Origin: Paenibacillus solanacearum
Lineage (GTDB): Bacteria; Bacillota; Bacilli; Paenibacillales; NBRC-103111
Direction of reading: 5' to 3'
Assembly (NCBI RefSeq): GCF_910593845.1
Contig: NZ_CAJVAS010000049.1
Coordinates: 1-45,062, forward strand
DNA length: 45,062 nt
This document shows, in pieces, positions 31,981 to 39,444 of the stretch (the stretch's first letter is position 1; the number at the start of each line of letters is the position of its first letter). The position numbers and the translations under genes are program-made. Below the pieces are notes generated by a model. It was not told the origin of the DNA. It saw only the letters and a list, made by a program, of their open reading frames with translations, and searched no databases.

Positions 31981-32523
31981 TTATGCCTTCTGGAACGAGG
32001 CGTCTGCGAACGGATGCGCAATCCAGCCTTCGGTCTCGATAAACAAACGAACGGCAACAATTTGACGGTTTTCCATCAAGGTGAAGAAATGCGGCTTGTG
32101 TTCCGGAACAGAGATCACATCGCCAGCTTCAAGCTCTACGTCGAAATAACCGACATCTTCCGAGCCTTTAATAATGAAGATGCCTTTGCCGGCCGTAATG
32201 GCGCGCACTTCATCTTCGGTATGTGTATGAACTTGCTCGAATTTTTTCAGCAGTTCATCCAAATTTGGAGTAGCGTCGGACAAGGCGATAATGTCCCATG
32301 TTTTGTAGCCCCGGCGCTGTGCCAGGTCGCGAATTTCTTCGTCATATGTAGACAAAATTTGCGACTTCTCCTCATCGCTCAACTGAAACTTATTTTGAAT
32401 TGAAGCCGGAAGTTTCGAAGCATTCCAATGCTCGTACAGCACTTCCTGTTTATCCAAAAATGCTTTCACGTTCGCTTCGCCTGAAATTCGCTCATTGGTA
32501 TTGCGAATCCGAATTTCTGCCAT
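31981..32523 (-). CDS. mtnD: Acireductone dioxygenase (methionine salvage)
   Basis: 180 aa cupin. It oxidises the acireductone of the methionine salvage pathway to the 2-oxo acid precursor of methionine (Fe form) or to an off-pathway product (Ni form). The metal ligands are visible in HTHTEDEV (two His and one Glu, about 95-102) and in the His of PEHKPHFFTL. RRGYKTWDIIALSDATPNLDE matches B. subtilis MtnD. The ATG at 32523 has AGAGGG seven bases upstream. It diverges from metH, so both routes to methionine are regulated from one 386-bp region. No other mtn genes are in the window. Confidence 0.95.
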   Translation of the reverse strand: MAEIRIRNTNERISGEANVKAFLDKQEVLYEHWNASKLPASIQNKFQLSDEEKSQILSTYDEEIRDLAQRRGYKTWDIIALSDATPNLDELLKKFEQVHTHTEDEVRAITAGKGIFIIKGSEDVGYFDVELEAGDVISVPEHKPHFFTLMENRQIVAVRLFIETEGWIAHPFADASFQKA

Positions 32524-32575
32524 GTTACATCCCTCTTTCATCACGGATAAGGTATGGAATTTACTCCTATTTTGT

Positions 32576-32604
32576 ATTATAGCGGATGGCCTGCTTCCTG
32601 TCGA
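32576..32604 (-). promoter_or_regulatory. mtnD promoter
   Basis: On the minus strand TCGACA (32604-32599), 17-bp spacer and TATAAT (32581-32576), 52 bp before the start codon. Confidence 0.75.
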
Positions 32605-32689
32605 TGGAGCAATTTTGATAAATCCGATAAGAAAACACAGGAAAAAACATGATAATTTTATTTGGTTGCTTTTCATCATGTTTCCTTTC

Positions 32690-32734
32690 TGGTACACTAA
32701 GGCTTGACCTAATCGTGAATTTTCGCGCTTTTTT
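32690..32734 (+). promoter_or_regulatory. metH promoter and early hairpin
   Basis: TGGTACACT (32690-32698) is an extended -10. About ten bases past the expected start, CGTGA (32714-32718) and TCGCG (32723-32727) form a small hairpin followed by six T residues, like a miniature terminator. The remaining leader to metH (to 32909) shows no S-box, T-box or cobalamin riboswitch core. In the 386-bp mtnD-metH gap I see only these promoters and this hairpin. Confidence 0.45.
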
Positions 32735-32909
32735 GCCATATCCGAATGAATGCGAAGAAGAGCTGGAGGTCTCTCGTGACAAACAGGTTACGCTTCAGGG
32801 AACGGCATCGTTTGGAGAGGCATGGCTCCCATCATGAAATAGAGAACGACATGGCGAGCCGCACGGCAGCGCGAATTGTCGGAAGTTATGCGACGGAAGG
32901 GGAACACCG

Positions 32910-35900
32910 ATGACAAAGCCATCATTAAAAGAACAGCTAGAGAAAAAAATTATGATTTTGGACGGTGCTATGGGCACCATGATCCAGCAGGAGAACTTGA
33001 CCGAGCAAGATTTCGGCGGGGAGGAGCTGGATGGCTGTAACGAATATCTGGTCATCACTCGGCCGGACGTGATTCAAAAAATACACGAAGCTTATTTCGC
33101 AGCAGGCGCCGATATTGTGGAAACGAATACGTTCGGTGCCACCAGCGTCGTATTGGCGGAGTATGATTTGCAGGACCGGGCCCGCGAGTTGAACCTGGTC
33201 GCCGCCAAGCTGGCGATTGAAGCTGCCAATAAATACAGTACGCCGGAATGGCCGCGGTATGTCGCCGGAGCTATGGGACCGACGACGAAGACGCTTTCCG
33301 TCACGGGCGGCGTCACGTTCGATGAGCTCGTAGAGAGCTACTACGAGCAAGCGCTTGCGCTTATCGAGGCGGGCGTGGATGCGCTGCTGCTTGAGACGTC
33401 TCAGGATACGCTGAACGTCAAAGCAGGGAGTATCGGCGTACGCCAAGCGTTCGAGACGACAGGGAAGAAGCTGCCGCTCATGATTTCCGGAACGATCGAG
33501 CCGATGGGGACAACGCTCGCCGGACAAAACATCGAGTCGTTCTATGTTTCCCTGGAGCATTTGGATCCGGTATCGATCGGATTGAACTGCGCTACTGGAC
33601 CGGAATTTATGCGAGACCATATTCGGACGCTGTCCGAGATCGCCGGAACTGCCGTCAGCTGTTACCCGAACGCAGGGCTTCCGGATGAGAACGGCCAATA
33701 TCACGAATCGCCGGAATCGCTGGCGAAGAAGCTGGCCGGCTTTGCCGAGCAAGGATGGATCAACATGGCCGGCGGCTGCTGCGGCACGACGCCTGCGCAT
33801 ATTCGCGCGATGGCCGAGACGCTGAGCGCGTACAAGCCGCGTCCGCAAACGGGATCGCATCCTACGGCCGTATCGGGGATCGAAACGATCTACATCGAAG
33901 ATGCGAACCGCCCGTATATGGTAGGGGAGAGAACGAACGTACTCGGCTCCCGCAAGTTCAAAAGGCTCATTGCCGAAGGCAAATACGAGGAAGCGTCCGA
34001 GGTTGCCAGAGCGCAGGTCAAAGGCGGCGCCTCGGTCGTCGACGTTTGCTTGCAGGATCCGGATCGCGACGAAATGAGCGATATGCAGCAGTTTTTGGAG
34101 CTGGTCGTGAAAAAAGTAAAGGTACCGCTCATGCTGGACTCCACGGATTACAATGTCATCGAGCTGGGACTGAAATATTCGCAAGGAAAAGCGATCATCA
34201 ACTCGATCAACCTGGAGGACGGGGAAGAGAAGTTCGAGAAGGTGGTTCCGCTCATTCATAAATACGGAGCTTCGTCAGTCGTTGGCACGATTGACGAGCG
34301 CGGTCAGGCGATTACGGCCAAAGACAAGCTTGAAGTGGCCCAGCGTTCTTACGATTTACTGGTGCACAAGTACGGAATGAGGCCGAGCGACATTATTTTT
34401 GACCCGCTCGTGTTCCCTGTCGGAACCGGGGACCAGCAGTATATCGGCTCCGCTAACGAAACGATCGAAGGTATTCGTCTGATTAAGGAAGCGATGCCGG
34501 AATGCGGTACGATTCTTGGGCTCAGCAACGTTTCCTTCGGCTTGCCGCCGGCCGGCCGAGAGGTGCTTAACGCGGTTTACTTGTATCACTGTACAAAGGC
34601 TGGGCTCGACTACGCGATCGTCAATACGGAAACGCTGGAACGCTACGCCTCGATCCCAGAAGAAGAGCGCCGCTTGGCCGAGCGTCTCATTTACGAGACG
34701 AACGATGAGACGCTGGCTGAATTCGTAGCTCATTTCCGCGAGAAAAAGGTCGAGAAGAAAGAGAAAATTTCGAATTTGTCCCTGGAGGAGCGGCTCGCAT
34801 CTTACGTCGTAGAGGGGACGAAGGAAGGCTTGTACGCCGATCTGGACGAAGCCCTGCAAAAGTACCCGCCGCTCGACATCATCAACGGGCCGCTCATGAA
34901 AGGGATGGAGGAAGTCGGCCGCTTGTTCAACAACAACGAGCTGATCGTCGCCGAAGTGCTGCAGAGTGCCGAAGTGATGAAAGCTTCCGTCGCTCACCTG
35001 GAGCCGCACATGGAGAAAGCGGACAGCGCGGTTAAAGGGAAAATTATGCTGGCGACCGTGAAGGGCGACGTTCACGATATCGGGAAAAACCTGGTCGAGA
35101 TCATCCTGTCCAACAACGGATATAAAATCGTGAATCTGGGCATTAAAGTTCCGCCGGAGCAGCTTATTGACGCGTACCGCAGAGAAAAGCCCGACGCAAT
35201 CGGCTTGTCCGGTCTGCTCGTGAAGTCGGCGCAGCAAATGATCATTACCGCACAGGATTTGAAAACGGCTGGCATCGACGTGCCGATTCTTGTCGGCGGC
35301 GCCGCGCTGACGCGGAAGTTTACGAAGACGCGGATTGCTCCGGAGTATGACGGTGCGGTGCTGTATGCCAAAGATGCGATGGACGGACTGGACATCGCGA
35401 ATAAGCTGAGCGATCCGAAGCAGCGTGAGCTGCTCATCAAGGAGCTGCGCGAAAGCATCGAGTCCGATGTCATGGAGTCGGGCCGGAAGGAAGCGCCGAT
35501 GCCGGAGCTGACCCGTGTGAGGTCGTCCCAGATCGACCGCATGGTTCCGGTGCAGGTACCGCCGGACACGGAGCGGCATGTGCTTCGCGATTATCCGATT
35601 TCGCACCTCGTCCCGTATATCAATATGCAAATGCTGCTCGGCCATCATCTCGGCCTCAAAGGCAAGGTCGGTCAACTGCTGGAGGAGAAAGATCCGAAAG
35701 CGATGCAGCTCAAGGATACGGTTGACGGCATATTAGCCGAAGCGCAGCGCGAGGGCATCATCAAAGCGCAAGGCATGTACCGGTTCTTCCCGGCGCAGTC
35801 CAAAGACAATGATGTGATTGTCTACGATCCGCAGGATCACGGCAAGGTGCTGCAAACCTTCACGTTCCCGCGCCAAGCGACCGAACCATACTTGTGCCTT

Positions 35901-36353
35901 GCCGATTACTTGAAACCGGTGGACAGCGGCGAGATGGATTACATCGGCTTCCTGGTCGTCACGGCGGGGCAAGGCATCAGCGATCGTGCAGCCGAATGGC
36001 GCGACAAGGGAGATTACCTCCGTTCGCATGCGCTGCAGTCAGCGGCGCTGGAGACGGCCGAGGCGTTTGCGGAACGCGTTCACCATATGATGCGCGACGT
36101 ATGGGGCTTCCCGGACCCGGCGGAAATGACGATGCAGGAACGGTTCGGCGCGAAATACCGCGGACAGCGCTTCTCGTTCGGTTATCCGGCTTGCCCGAAT
36201 TTGGACGATCAGCAGCAGCTGTTCGCACTGTTGAATCCGGAAGACATCGGCGTAACGCTCACGGAAGGCAGCATGATGGAGCCGGAAGCATCCGTATCGG
36301 CCATCGTCTTTGCGCATCCGCAGGCACGTTATTTTAATGTCGATAAAATGTAG
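32910..36353 (+). CDS. metH: Cobalamin-dependent methionine synthase
   Basis: 1147 aa; methylates homocysteine using 5-methyltetrahydrofolate via methylcobalamin. Four modules are visible in order. The homocysteine domain has zinc ligands C227 and C290-C291 (GGCCGTTP). The pterin domain runs from about 340 (GERTNVLGSRKF). The cobalamin cap and Rossmann domain carry H722 in DVHDIGKN. The reactivation domain ends in RFSFGYPACP, which binds SAM. All parts are present, so it should be a complete, self-reactivating enzyme. GAAGGGGAA precedes the ATG. It is transcribed singly, opposite mtnD, and ends at a terminator. Confidence 0.98.
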   Translation: MTKPSLKEQLEKKIMILDGAMGTMIQQENLTEQDFGGEELDGCNEYLVITRPDVIQKIHEAYFAAGADIVETNTFGATSVVLAEYDLQDRARELNLVAAKLAIEAANKYSTPEWPRYVAGAMGPTTKTLSVTGGVTFDELVESYYEQALALIEAGVDALLLETSQDTLNVKAGSIGVRQAFETTGKKLPLMISGTIEPMGTTLAGQNIESFYVSLEHLDPVSIGLNCATGPEFMRDHIRTLSEIAGTAVSCYPNAGLPDENGQYHESPESLAKKLAGFAEQGWINMAGGCCGTTPAHIRAMAETLSAYKPRPQTGSHPTAVSGIETIYIEDANRPYMVGERTNVLGSRKFKRLIAEGKYEEASEVARAQVKGGASVVDVCLQDPDRDEMSDMQQFLELVVKKVKVPLMLDSTDYNVIELGLKYSQGKAIINSINLEDGEEKFEKVVPLIHKYGASSVVGTIDERGQAITAKDKLEVAQRSYDLLVHKYGMRPSDIIFDPLVFPVGTGDQQYIGSANETIEGIRLIKEAMPECGTILGLSNVSFGLPPAGREVLNAVYLYHCTKAGLDYAIVNTETLERYASIPEEERRLAERLIYETNDETLAEFVAHFREKKVEKKEKISNLSLEERLASYVVEGTKEGLYADLDEALQKYPPLDIINGPLMKGMEEVGRLFNNNELIVAEVLQSAEVMKASVAHLEPHMEKADSAVKGKIMLATVKGDVHDIGKNLVEIILSNNGYKIVNLGIKVPPEQLIDAYRREKPDAIGLSGLLVKSAQQMIITAQDLKTAGIDVPILVGGAALTRKFTKTRIAPEYDGAVLYAKDAMDGLDIANKLSDPKQRELLIKELRESIESDVMESGRKEAPMPELTRVRSSQIDRMVPVQVPPDTERHVLRDYPISHLVPYINMQMLLGHHLGLKGKVGQLLEEKDPKAMQLKDTVDGILAEAQREGIIKAQGMYRFFPAQSKDNDVIVYDPQDHGKVLQTFTFPRQATEPYLCLADYLKPVDSGEMDYIGFLVVTAGQGISDRAAEWRDKGDYLRSHALQSAALETAEAFAERVHHMMRDVWGFPDPAEMTMQERFGAKYRGQRFSFGYPACPNLDDQQQLFALLNPEDIGVTLTEGSMMEPEASVSAIVFAHPQARYFNVDKM

Positions 36354-36366
36354 GGTATGCTATATA

Positions 36367-36396
36367 GGGTGGAGCCGTGATGCGCTCCATCCTTTT
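36367..36396 (+). terminator. Terminator after metH
   Basis: GGGTGGAGC (36367-36375) pairs with GCTCCATCC (36384-36392) with one G-U, followed by TTTT. Confidence 0.82.
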
Positions 36397-36436
36397 CCTT
36401 GCATAGGGAACTAAGCTGAAACGGAGTCGATGAAGT

Positions 36437-37381
36437 TTGGAGCTTTATTTTTTGGGAACGGGAGCGGGCATGCCCTCGAAGGAACGGAACGTCACCTCGA
36501 TCATGCTGAATCTGCTCGCGGAGCGGAACGTCTATTGGATGTTTGATTGCGGGGAAGGGACACAGCACCAGGTACTGAGAGCGCCTGTCAAGATCGGGAA
36601 GCTGGAGAAGCTGTTTATTACACATTTGCACGGAGATCACATTTACGGGCTGCCGGGTCTGCTCACAAGCCGGTCGTATCAGGGTGGCGACACGCCGTTT
36701 GCGATTTACGGTCCGAAGGGCATCAAAGCGTTTATCGATACGGCGCTGCAGATCAGCGACGCGCATCTGACCTACGAACTGACGGTTCATGAATTTTCGG
36801 AGCCGGCCGTACATACGCTGTTCGAGGACGATCAATTCCAAGTCATCATCGCGCCACTGGTGCATCGCGTTAACAGTTACGGTTACCGCATCGTCGAGAA
36901 GCCCGTCGCCGGCAAGCTGGATGCGATGAAGCTCAAGCAGCTCGGCATCGAATCGGGGCCGATCTACGGAAAGATTAAGCGGGGGGAAGCCGTGACGCTT
37001 GCGGACGGAACCGTGTTGTCTCCCGAGCAGTTTATCGGCCCTTCGTATGACGGTCGGGTCGTCACGATTCTTGGCGATACCCAGCCTTGCGACAACGTGC
37101 TGCTGCTTGCGGACAAGGCGGAAGTGCTGGTGCATGAAGCGACGTTTGCGGAGCAGCGCAAAGAGCTGGCCGCGAAATACGATCATTCCACGGCTATGGA
37201 TGCAGCCCGCGCCGCCAAGAAAGCGGGAGCGAAGTCGCTCCTTCTCACTCATATTTCTTCACGGTATCCAGGAGAACAAGCCGAGCAGTTGGTGGCCGAA
37301 GCCAGGCAAGTTCACGCGGATACGCACTTGGCGCATGATCATTACCGGTTCGAGATTCCGGGACGCCGGAGAACATCCTAG
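36437..37381 (+). CDS. rnz: Ribonuclease Z
   Basis: 314 aa; metallo-beta-lactamase-fold endonuclease that trims tRNA 3' ends. The zinc motif HLHGDH is at 63-68 with T62 before it; GDTQPCDN, LVHEATF and THISSRYPG supply the remaining ligands. The flexible arm GPIYGKIKRGEAV (about 175-187) is the tRNA-clamping exosite of the long bacterial form. The TTG start at 36437 gives MELYFLGTGAGMP, matching B. subtilis, and has GGAG ten bases upstream; the nearby ATG at 36430 is in another frame. It converges on tlp with a shared terminator. Confidence 0.97.
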   Translation: MELYFLGTGAGMPSKERNVTSIMLNLLAERNVYWMFDCGEGTQHQVLRAPVKIGKLEKLFITHLHGDHIYGLPGLLTSRSYQGGDTPFAIYGPKGIKAFIDTALQISDAHLTYELTVHEFSEPAVHTLFEDDQFQVIIAPLVHRVNSYGYRIVEKPVAGKLDAMKLKQLGIESGPIYGKIKRGEAVTLADGTVLSPEQFIGPSYDGRVVTILGDTQPCDNVLLLADKAEVLVHEATFAEQRKELAAKYDHSTAMDAARAAKKAGAKSLLLTHISSRYPGEQAEQLVAEARQVHADTHLAHDHYRFEIPGRRRTS

Positions 37382-37402
37382 CGCTGTGACTTCGCACGAA
37401 AA

Positions 37403-37440
37403 AGCCTCCTTCCCGTCGTTCGGGAAGGGGGCTCATTTTT
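37403..37440. terminator. Bidirectional terminator between rnz and tlp
   Basis: AGCCTCCTTCCCG (37403-37415) pairs with CGGGAAGGGGGCT (37421-37433) with one G-U, flanked by an A-run on the left and a T-run on the right. Confidence 0.9.
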
Positions 37441-37463
37441 CCGAGAGGCATCGATTTTACCGA

Positions 37464-37685
37464 TTACTGCTGATGTTCGGACTCGTCTTGAATTTCCGAA
37501 CGGGACGACTGCAAGCTTTGCTCGCGGCGTTCGTTTTTAGCTTCGATCTGCTGCTTTTCCTGCGGACTGATCTCGTCTGCATGCTCAGCCAAATATTGTT
37601 CGGCTTCTTCCATGTTTCCTATTGTGTGGTTCATGTTCTTTTGCAAATGTTCTACGTTATCCGCCCGGTTATCCGGTTTAGCCAT
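37464..37685 (-). CDS. tlp: Small acid-soluble spore protein Tlp
   Basis: 73 aa, hydrophilic and rich in Glu, Gln and Asn. NRADNVEHLQKNMNHTIGN, EEAEQYL and KNERREQSL match B. subtilis Tlp, a minor protein of the spore core made in the forespore; its exact role is unclear. The ATG at 37685 has AAGGAG eleven bases upstream. In-frame codons further upstream cross the sigma-G-type promoter and lack homology, so they are excluded. Confidence 0.93.
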   Translation of the reverse strand: MAKPDNRADNVEHLQKNMNHTIGNMEEAEQYLAEHADEISPQEKQQIEAKNERREQSLQSSRSEIQDESEHQQ

Positions 37686-37738
37686 GAGAGGATTCAGCTC
37701 CTTTGAAAATGGTCGGTGCCGCGCCGCAGCACCTAATA

Positions 37739-37768
37739 TACGATGCCACGGCAGCGCCAATACTATGC
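37739..37768 (-). promoter_or_regulatory. Sigma-G promoter of tlp
   Basis: On the minus strand GCATA (37768-37764), an 18-bp spacer and CATCGTA (37745-37739) match the forespore sigma-G consensus GnATR-N18-CATnnTA. It is 53 bp before the start codon. The remaining ~300 bp up to the LrgA-type gene shows no gene that I can support. Confidence 0.75.
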
Positions 37769-38084
37769 AAGTCAATTTGGCGTTTGGCAGAAACGATCCG
37801 GCATATCCCGCTTTCGATGCGTACCGACACTGTCGTACGTGAGAACGAAGAGGAAGGGGCATGGATAGGTGACGGTTCGGCGCTGCGCAGCGGTTCGTCG
37901 AACCCCGCGCATCCAAGTTGTGACGCAAGCTTTAAGGAAGATGAGCGGCCAAACCGCACTGCCGAAGTAGAAGGAGCTGCGCGGGAATCGGATGGCAAGG
38001 ATACGGTAGCTGTCGTGGAGCAGTTATGTATCGCATGATGAAGCGGGAAAGTCTACATGACTCGGAAAGGGCGTGATATGAGCG

Positions 38085-38453
38085 ATGCTCGGTTTTGCGA
38101 TTTTGCTCGGCTTTTATTTTATCGGCGTTGTGCTGCACAGCGGGCTGCATATTCCGCTTCCGGCCAATGTGATCGGACTTCTTTTGTTTACGATGTGCTT
38201 GTTTCTTCGGATCGTCAAACTGGAGTGGGTTGAGGAGGCAAGCCAATTTTTGATCAAGCATATGCTGCTGTTGTTTGCGCCGATCGTGGTCGGGACGATG
38301 GTCTTTTTCGGACTGATCGGCCAGGAAGCGCTCCCGATCCTTGTCAGCCTGTTCGCAAGCACATTCGGTGCCTTGCTGATCGCGGGATGGACGGCGAAGC
38401 TTGCGCGGGGCGGTCGGCAAACGGAGAGGAGTGAACGCAGTGACGCTCCATGA
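38085..38453 (+). CDS. CidA/LrgA family membrane protein (holin-like)
   Basis: 122 aa with four predicted membrane helices (about 2-20, 25-43, 58-80, 84-105). GFYFIGVVLHSGLHIPLPANVIGL, split between helices 1 and 2, is typical of the LrgA/CidA family. These proteins work with LrgB/CidB partners in membrane physiology, murein hydrolase control and, in some bacteria, pyruvate uptake. The ATG at 38085 has only a distant GGAAAGGG (13 bases). The next gene begins inside its last codons, so the pair is co-translated. No LytSR or CidR regulator gene is nearby. Confidence 0.88.
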   Translation: MLGFAILLGFYFIGVVLHSGLHIPLPANVIGLLLFTMCLFLRIVKLEWVEEASQFLIKHMLLLFAPIVVGTMVFFGLIGQEALPILVSLFASTFGALLIAGWTAKLARGGRQTERSERSDAP

Positions 38454-39132
38454 GCTGGCGAGTGAGCCGCTATTCGGCATGACTTTGACCGTCGTGGCTT
38501 ACGCCGCGGCATTGGGCTTGCAGCGAAGGTGGAAGGCGCTTCATCCGCTATTCGTTTGCTCCGTCCTCATTATTATCGTGCTGCTGCTCCTGCGCGTTCC
38601 TTATGAAGCCTACCGGATCGGCGGCGAATATATTGTTTTTTTACTTGGACCGGCTACGGTGGCGCTAGGCGTGCCGCTGTATAAAAATGCGCGTCGCATC
38701 CGGCAAAATGCGTTTTCGATCTTAACGGGAATTTCCGTAGGTTCTGTTTGCGCCATCGCGTTATCTGCGGCGCTCGTATGGGCATTGGGCGGCAGCCGCG
38801 AGCTGATGGTCACGATGATGCCCAAGTCGGTCACTTCGCCGATTGCGCTCGAAATTTCCAGAGAGGCCGGCGGAATTCCGGAGCTTACGGCCGTCCTTAC
38901 CGTGTTGACGGGGCTGATCGGCAGCATGTTTGGGCCACGCTTATTGCGGCTTGCGGGTGTGCGCGACGACATCTCGTTAGGCACGGCGATCGGCACGGCG
39001 GCTCATGGCATCGGCACGGCCCGCATCATTCGCGACTCCGAACTGGCCGGCAGTGTCAGCGGCTTCGCCATGGGAGCGGCGGCGATTATCACTTCGTTTT
39101 TATTTATTCCGTTATACGCCTGGCTGCAATAA
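38440..39132 (+). CDS. CidB/LrgB family membrane protein
   Basis: 230 aa, six or more membrane helices. FLLGPATVALGVPLY (about 68-82), MPKSVTSPIALEIS (about 125-138) and GTAAHGIGTARII are LrgB family signatures. The GTG at 38440 has AGGAG eight bases upstream, overlapping the LrgA-type gene by 14 bases. The two probably form one membrane complex. Whether they serve autolysis control or metabolite transport cannot be decided here. Confidence 0.92.
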   Translation: MTLHELASEPLFGMTLTVVAYAAALGLQRRWKALHPLFVCSVLIIIVLLLLRVPYEAYRIGGEYIVFLLGPATVALGVPLYKNARRIRQNAFSILTGISVGSVCAIALSAALVWALGGSRELMVTMMPKSVTSPIALEISREAGGIPELTAVLTVLTGLIGSMFGPRLLRLAGVRDDISLGTAIGTAAHGIGTARIIRDSELAGSVSGFAMGAAAIITSFLFIPLYAWLQ

Positions 39133-39249
39133 ATGGATGGCAATCTGCCCTATTTGGCTTTATTTTGCGAGATTTTGCGCGGACGACGCACATGCTGCGA
39201 AACAAGTTCGACCAAATGTCGAAAGTTGCCGGAACAAGGCAAAATGGAA

Positions 39250-39279
39250 TTGACGATTCATAGGCACTTATGCTTAAAT
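39250..39279 (+). promoter_or_regulatory. Promoter of the pilus operon
   Basis: TTGACG (39250-39255), 18-bp spacer and TTAAAT (39274-39279) with TGC before it as an extended -10. Transcription would start near 39286, just upstream of the riboswitch. Confidence 0.65.
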
Positions 39280-39304
39280 ATGGTTACATATTTCATAATC
39301 CATA

Positions 39305-39381
39305 CGCAGTTGAAGCGATGACCGGATGTTCTTAATTGGGCACTTGAACCTCCGCGAGCAAGTAGTGCAACCGACCTGACG
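39305..39381 (+). ncRNA. Cyclic-di-GMP class II riboswitch aptamer
   Basis: TTGGGCACTTGA (39336-39347) and GTAGTGCAACCGACC (39362-39376) match, from memory, the conserved core of the c-di-GMP-II aptamer as known from Clostridium. They are separated by a variable hairpin CTC-CGC-GAG (39350-39358) as in that class. GCAC (39340-39343) pairs with GTGC (39365-39368). The closing stem P1 is CGCAG (39305-39309) with CTGACG (39376-39381, one bulged A). It sits in a 160-nt leader before pilB. The 312-bp gap upstream of pilB holds only this element, its promoter and its terminator. Confidence 0.85.
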
Positions 39382-39404
39382 AATGATGTAGTTGGGTCTT
39401 TTTT
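39373..39404 (+). terminator. Riboswitch-controlled terminator before pilB
   Basis: GACCTGAC (39373-39380) pairs with GTTGGGTC (39391-39398) over eight bp including two G-U, followed by TTTTTT. Its 5' arm is also the 3' end of the aptamer (the core GACC and the P1 strand), so aptamer and terminator exclude each other. Ligand binding should prevent termination and switch the pilus genes on. Confidence 0.8.
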
Positions 39405-39444
39405 ATTTGTCTGAACGTTCTCCGAAACGAGGGATGATGAGGAA

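Noticed and set aside
32649..32837. A 62-codon frame starting with ATGATAATTTTA upstream of metH
   Set aside because: It covers the metH promoter and early hairpin; only a weak AGGA precedes it and the protein resembles nothing.
32699..32909. S-box, T-box or cobalamin riboswitch in the metH leader
   Set aside because: None of the conserved cores (S-box, T-box TGGNACCGCG, or the B12 box) could be found.
37703..38038. Open frame of 111 codons opposite and beyond tlp
   Set aside because: It overlaps the tlp sigma-G promoter and ribosome region, starts at a TTG without a ribosome site, and has no recognisable composition or domain.
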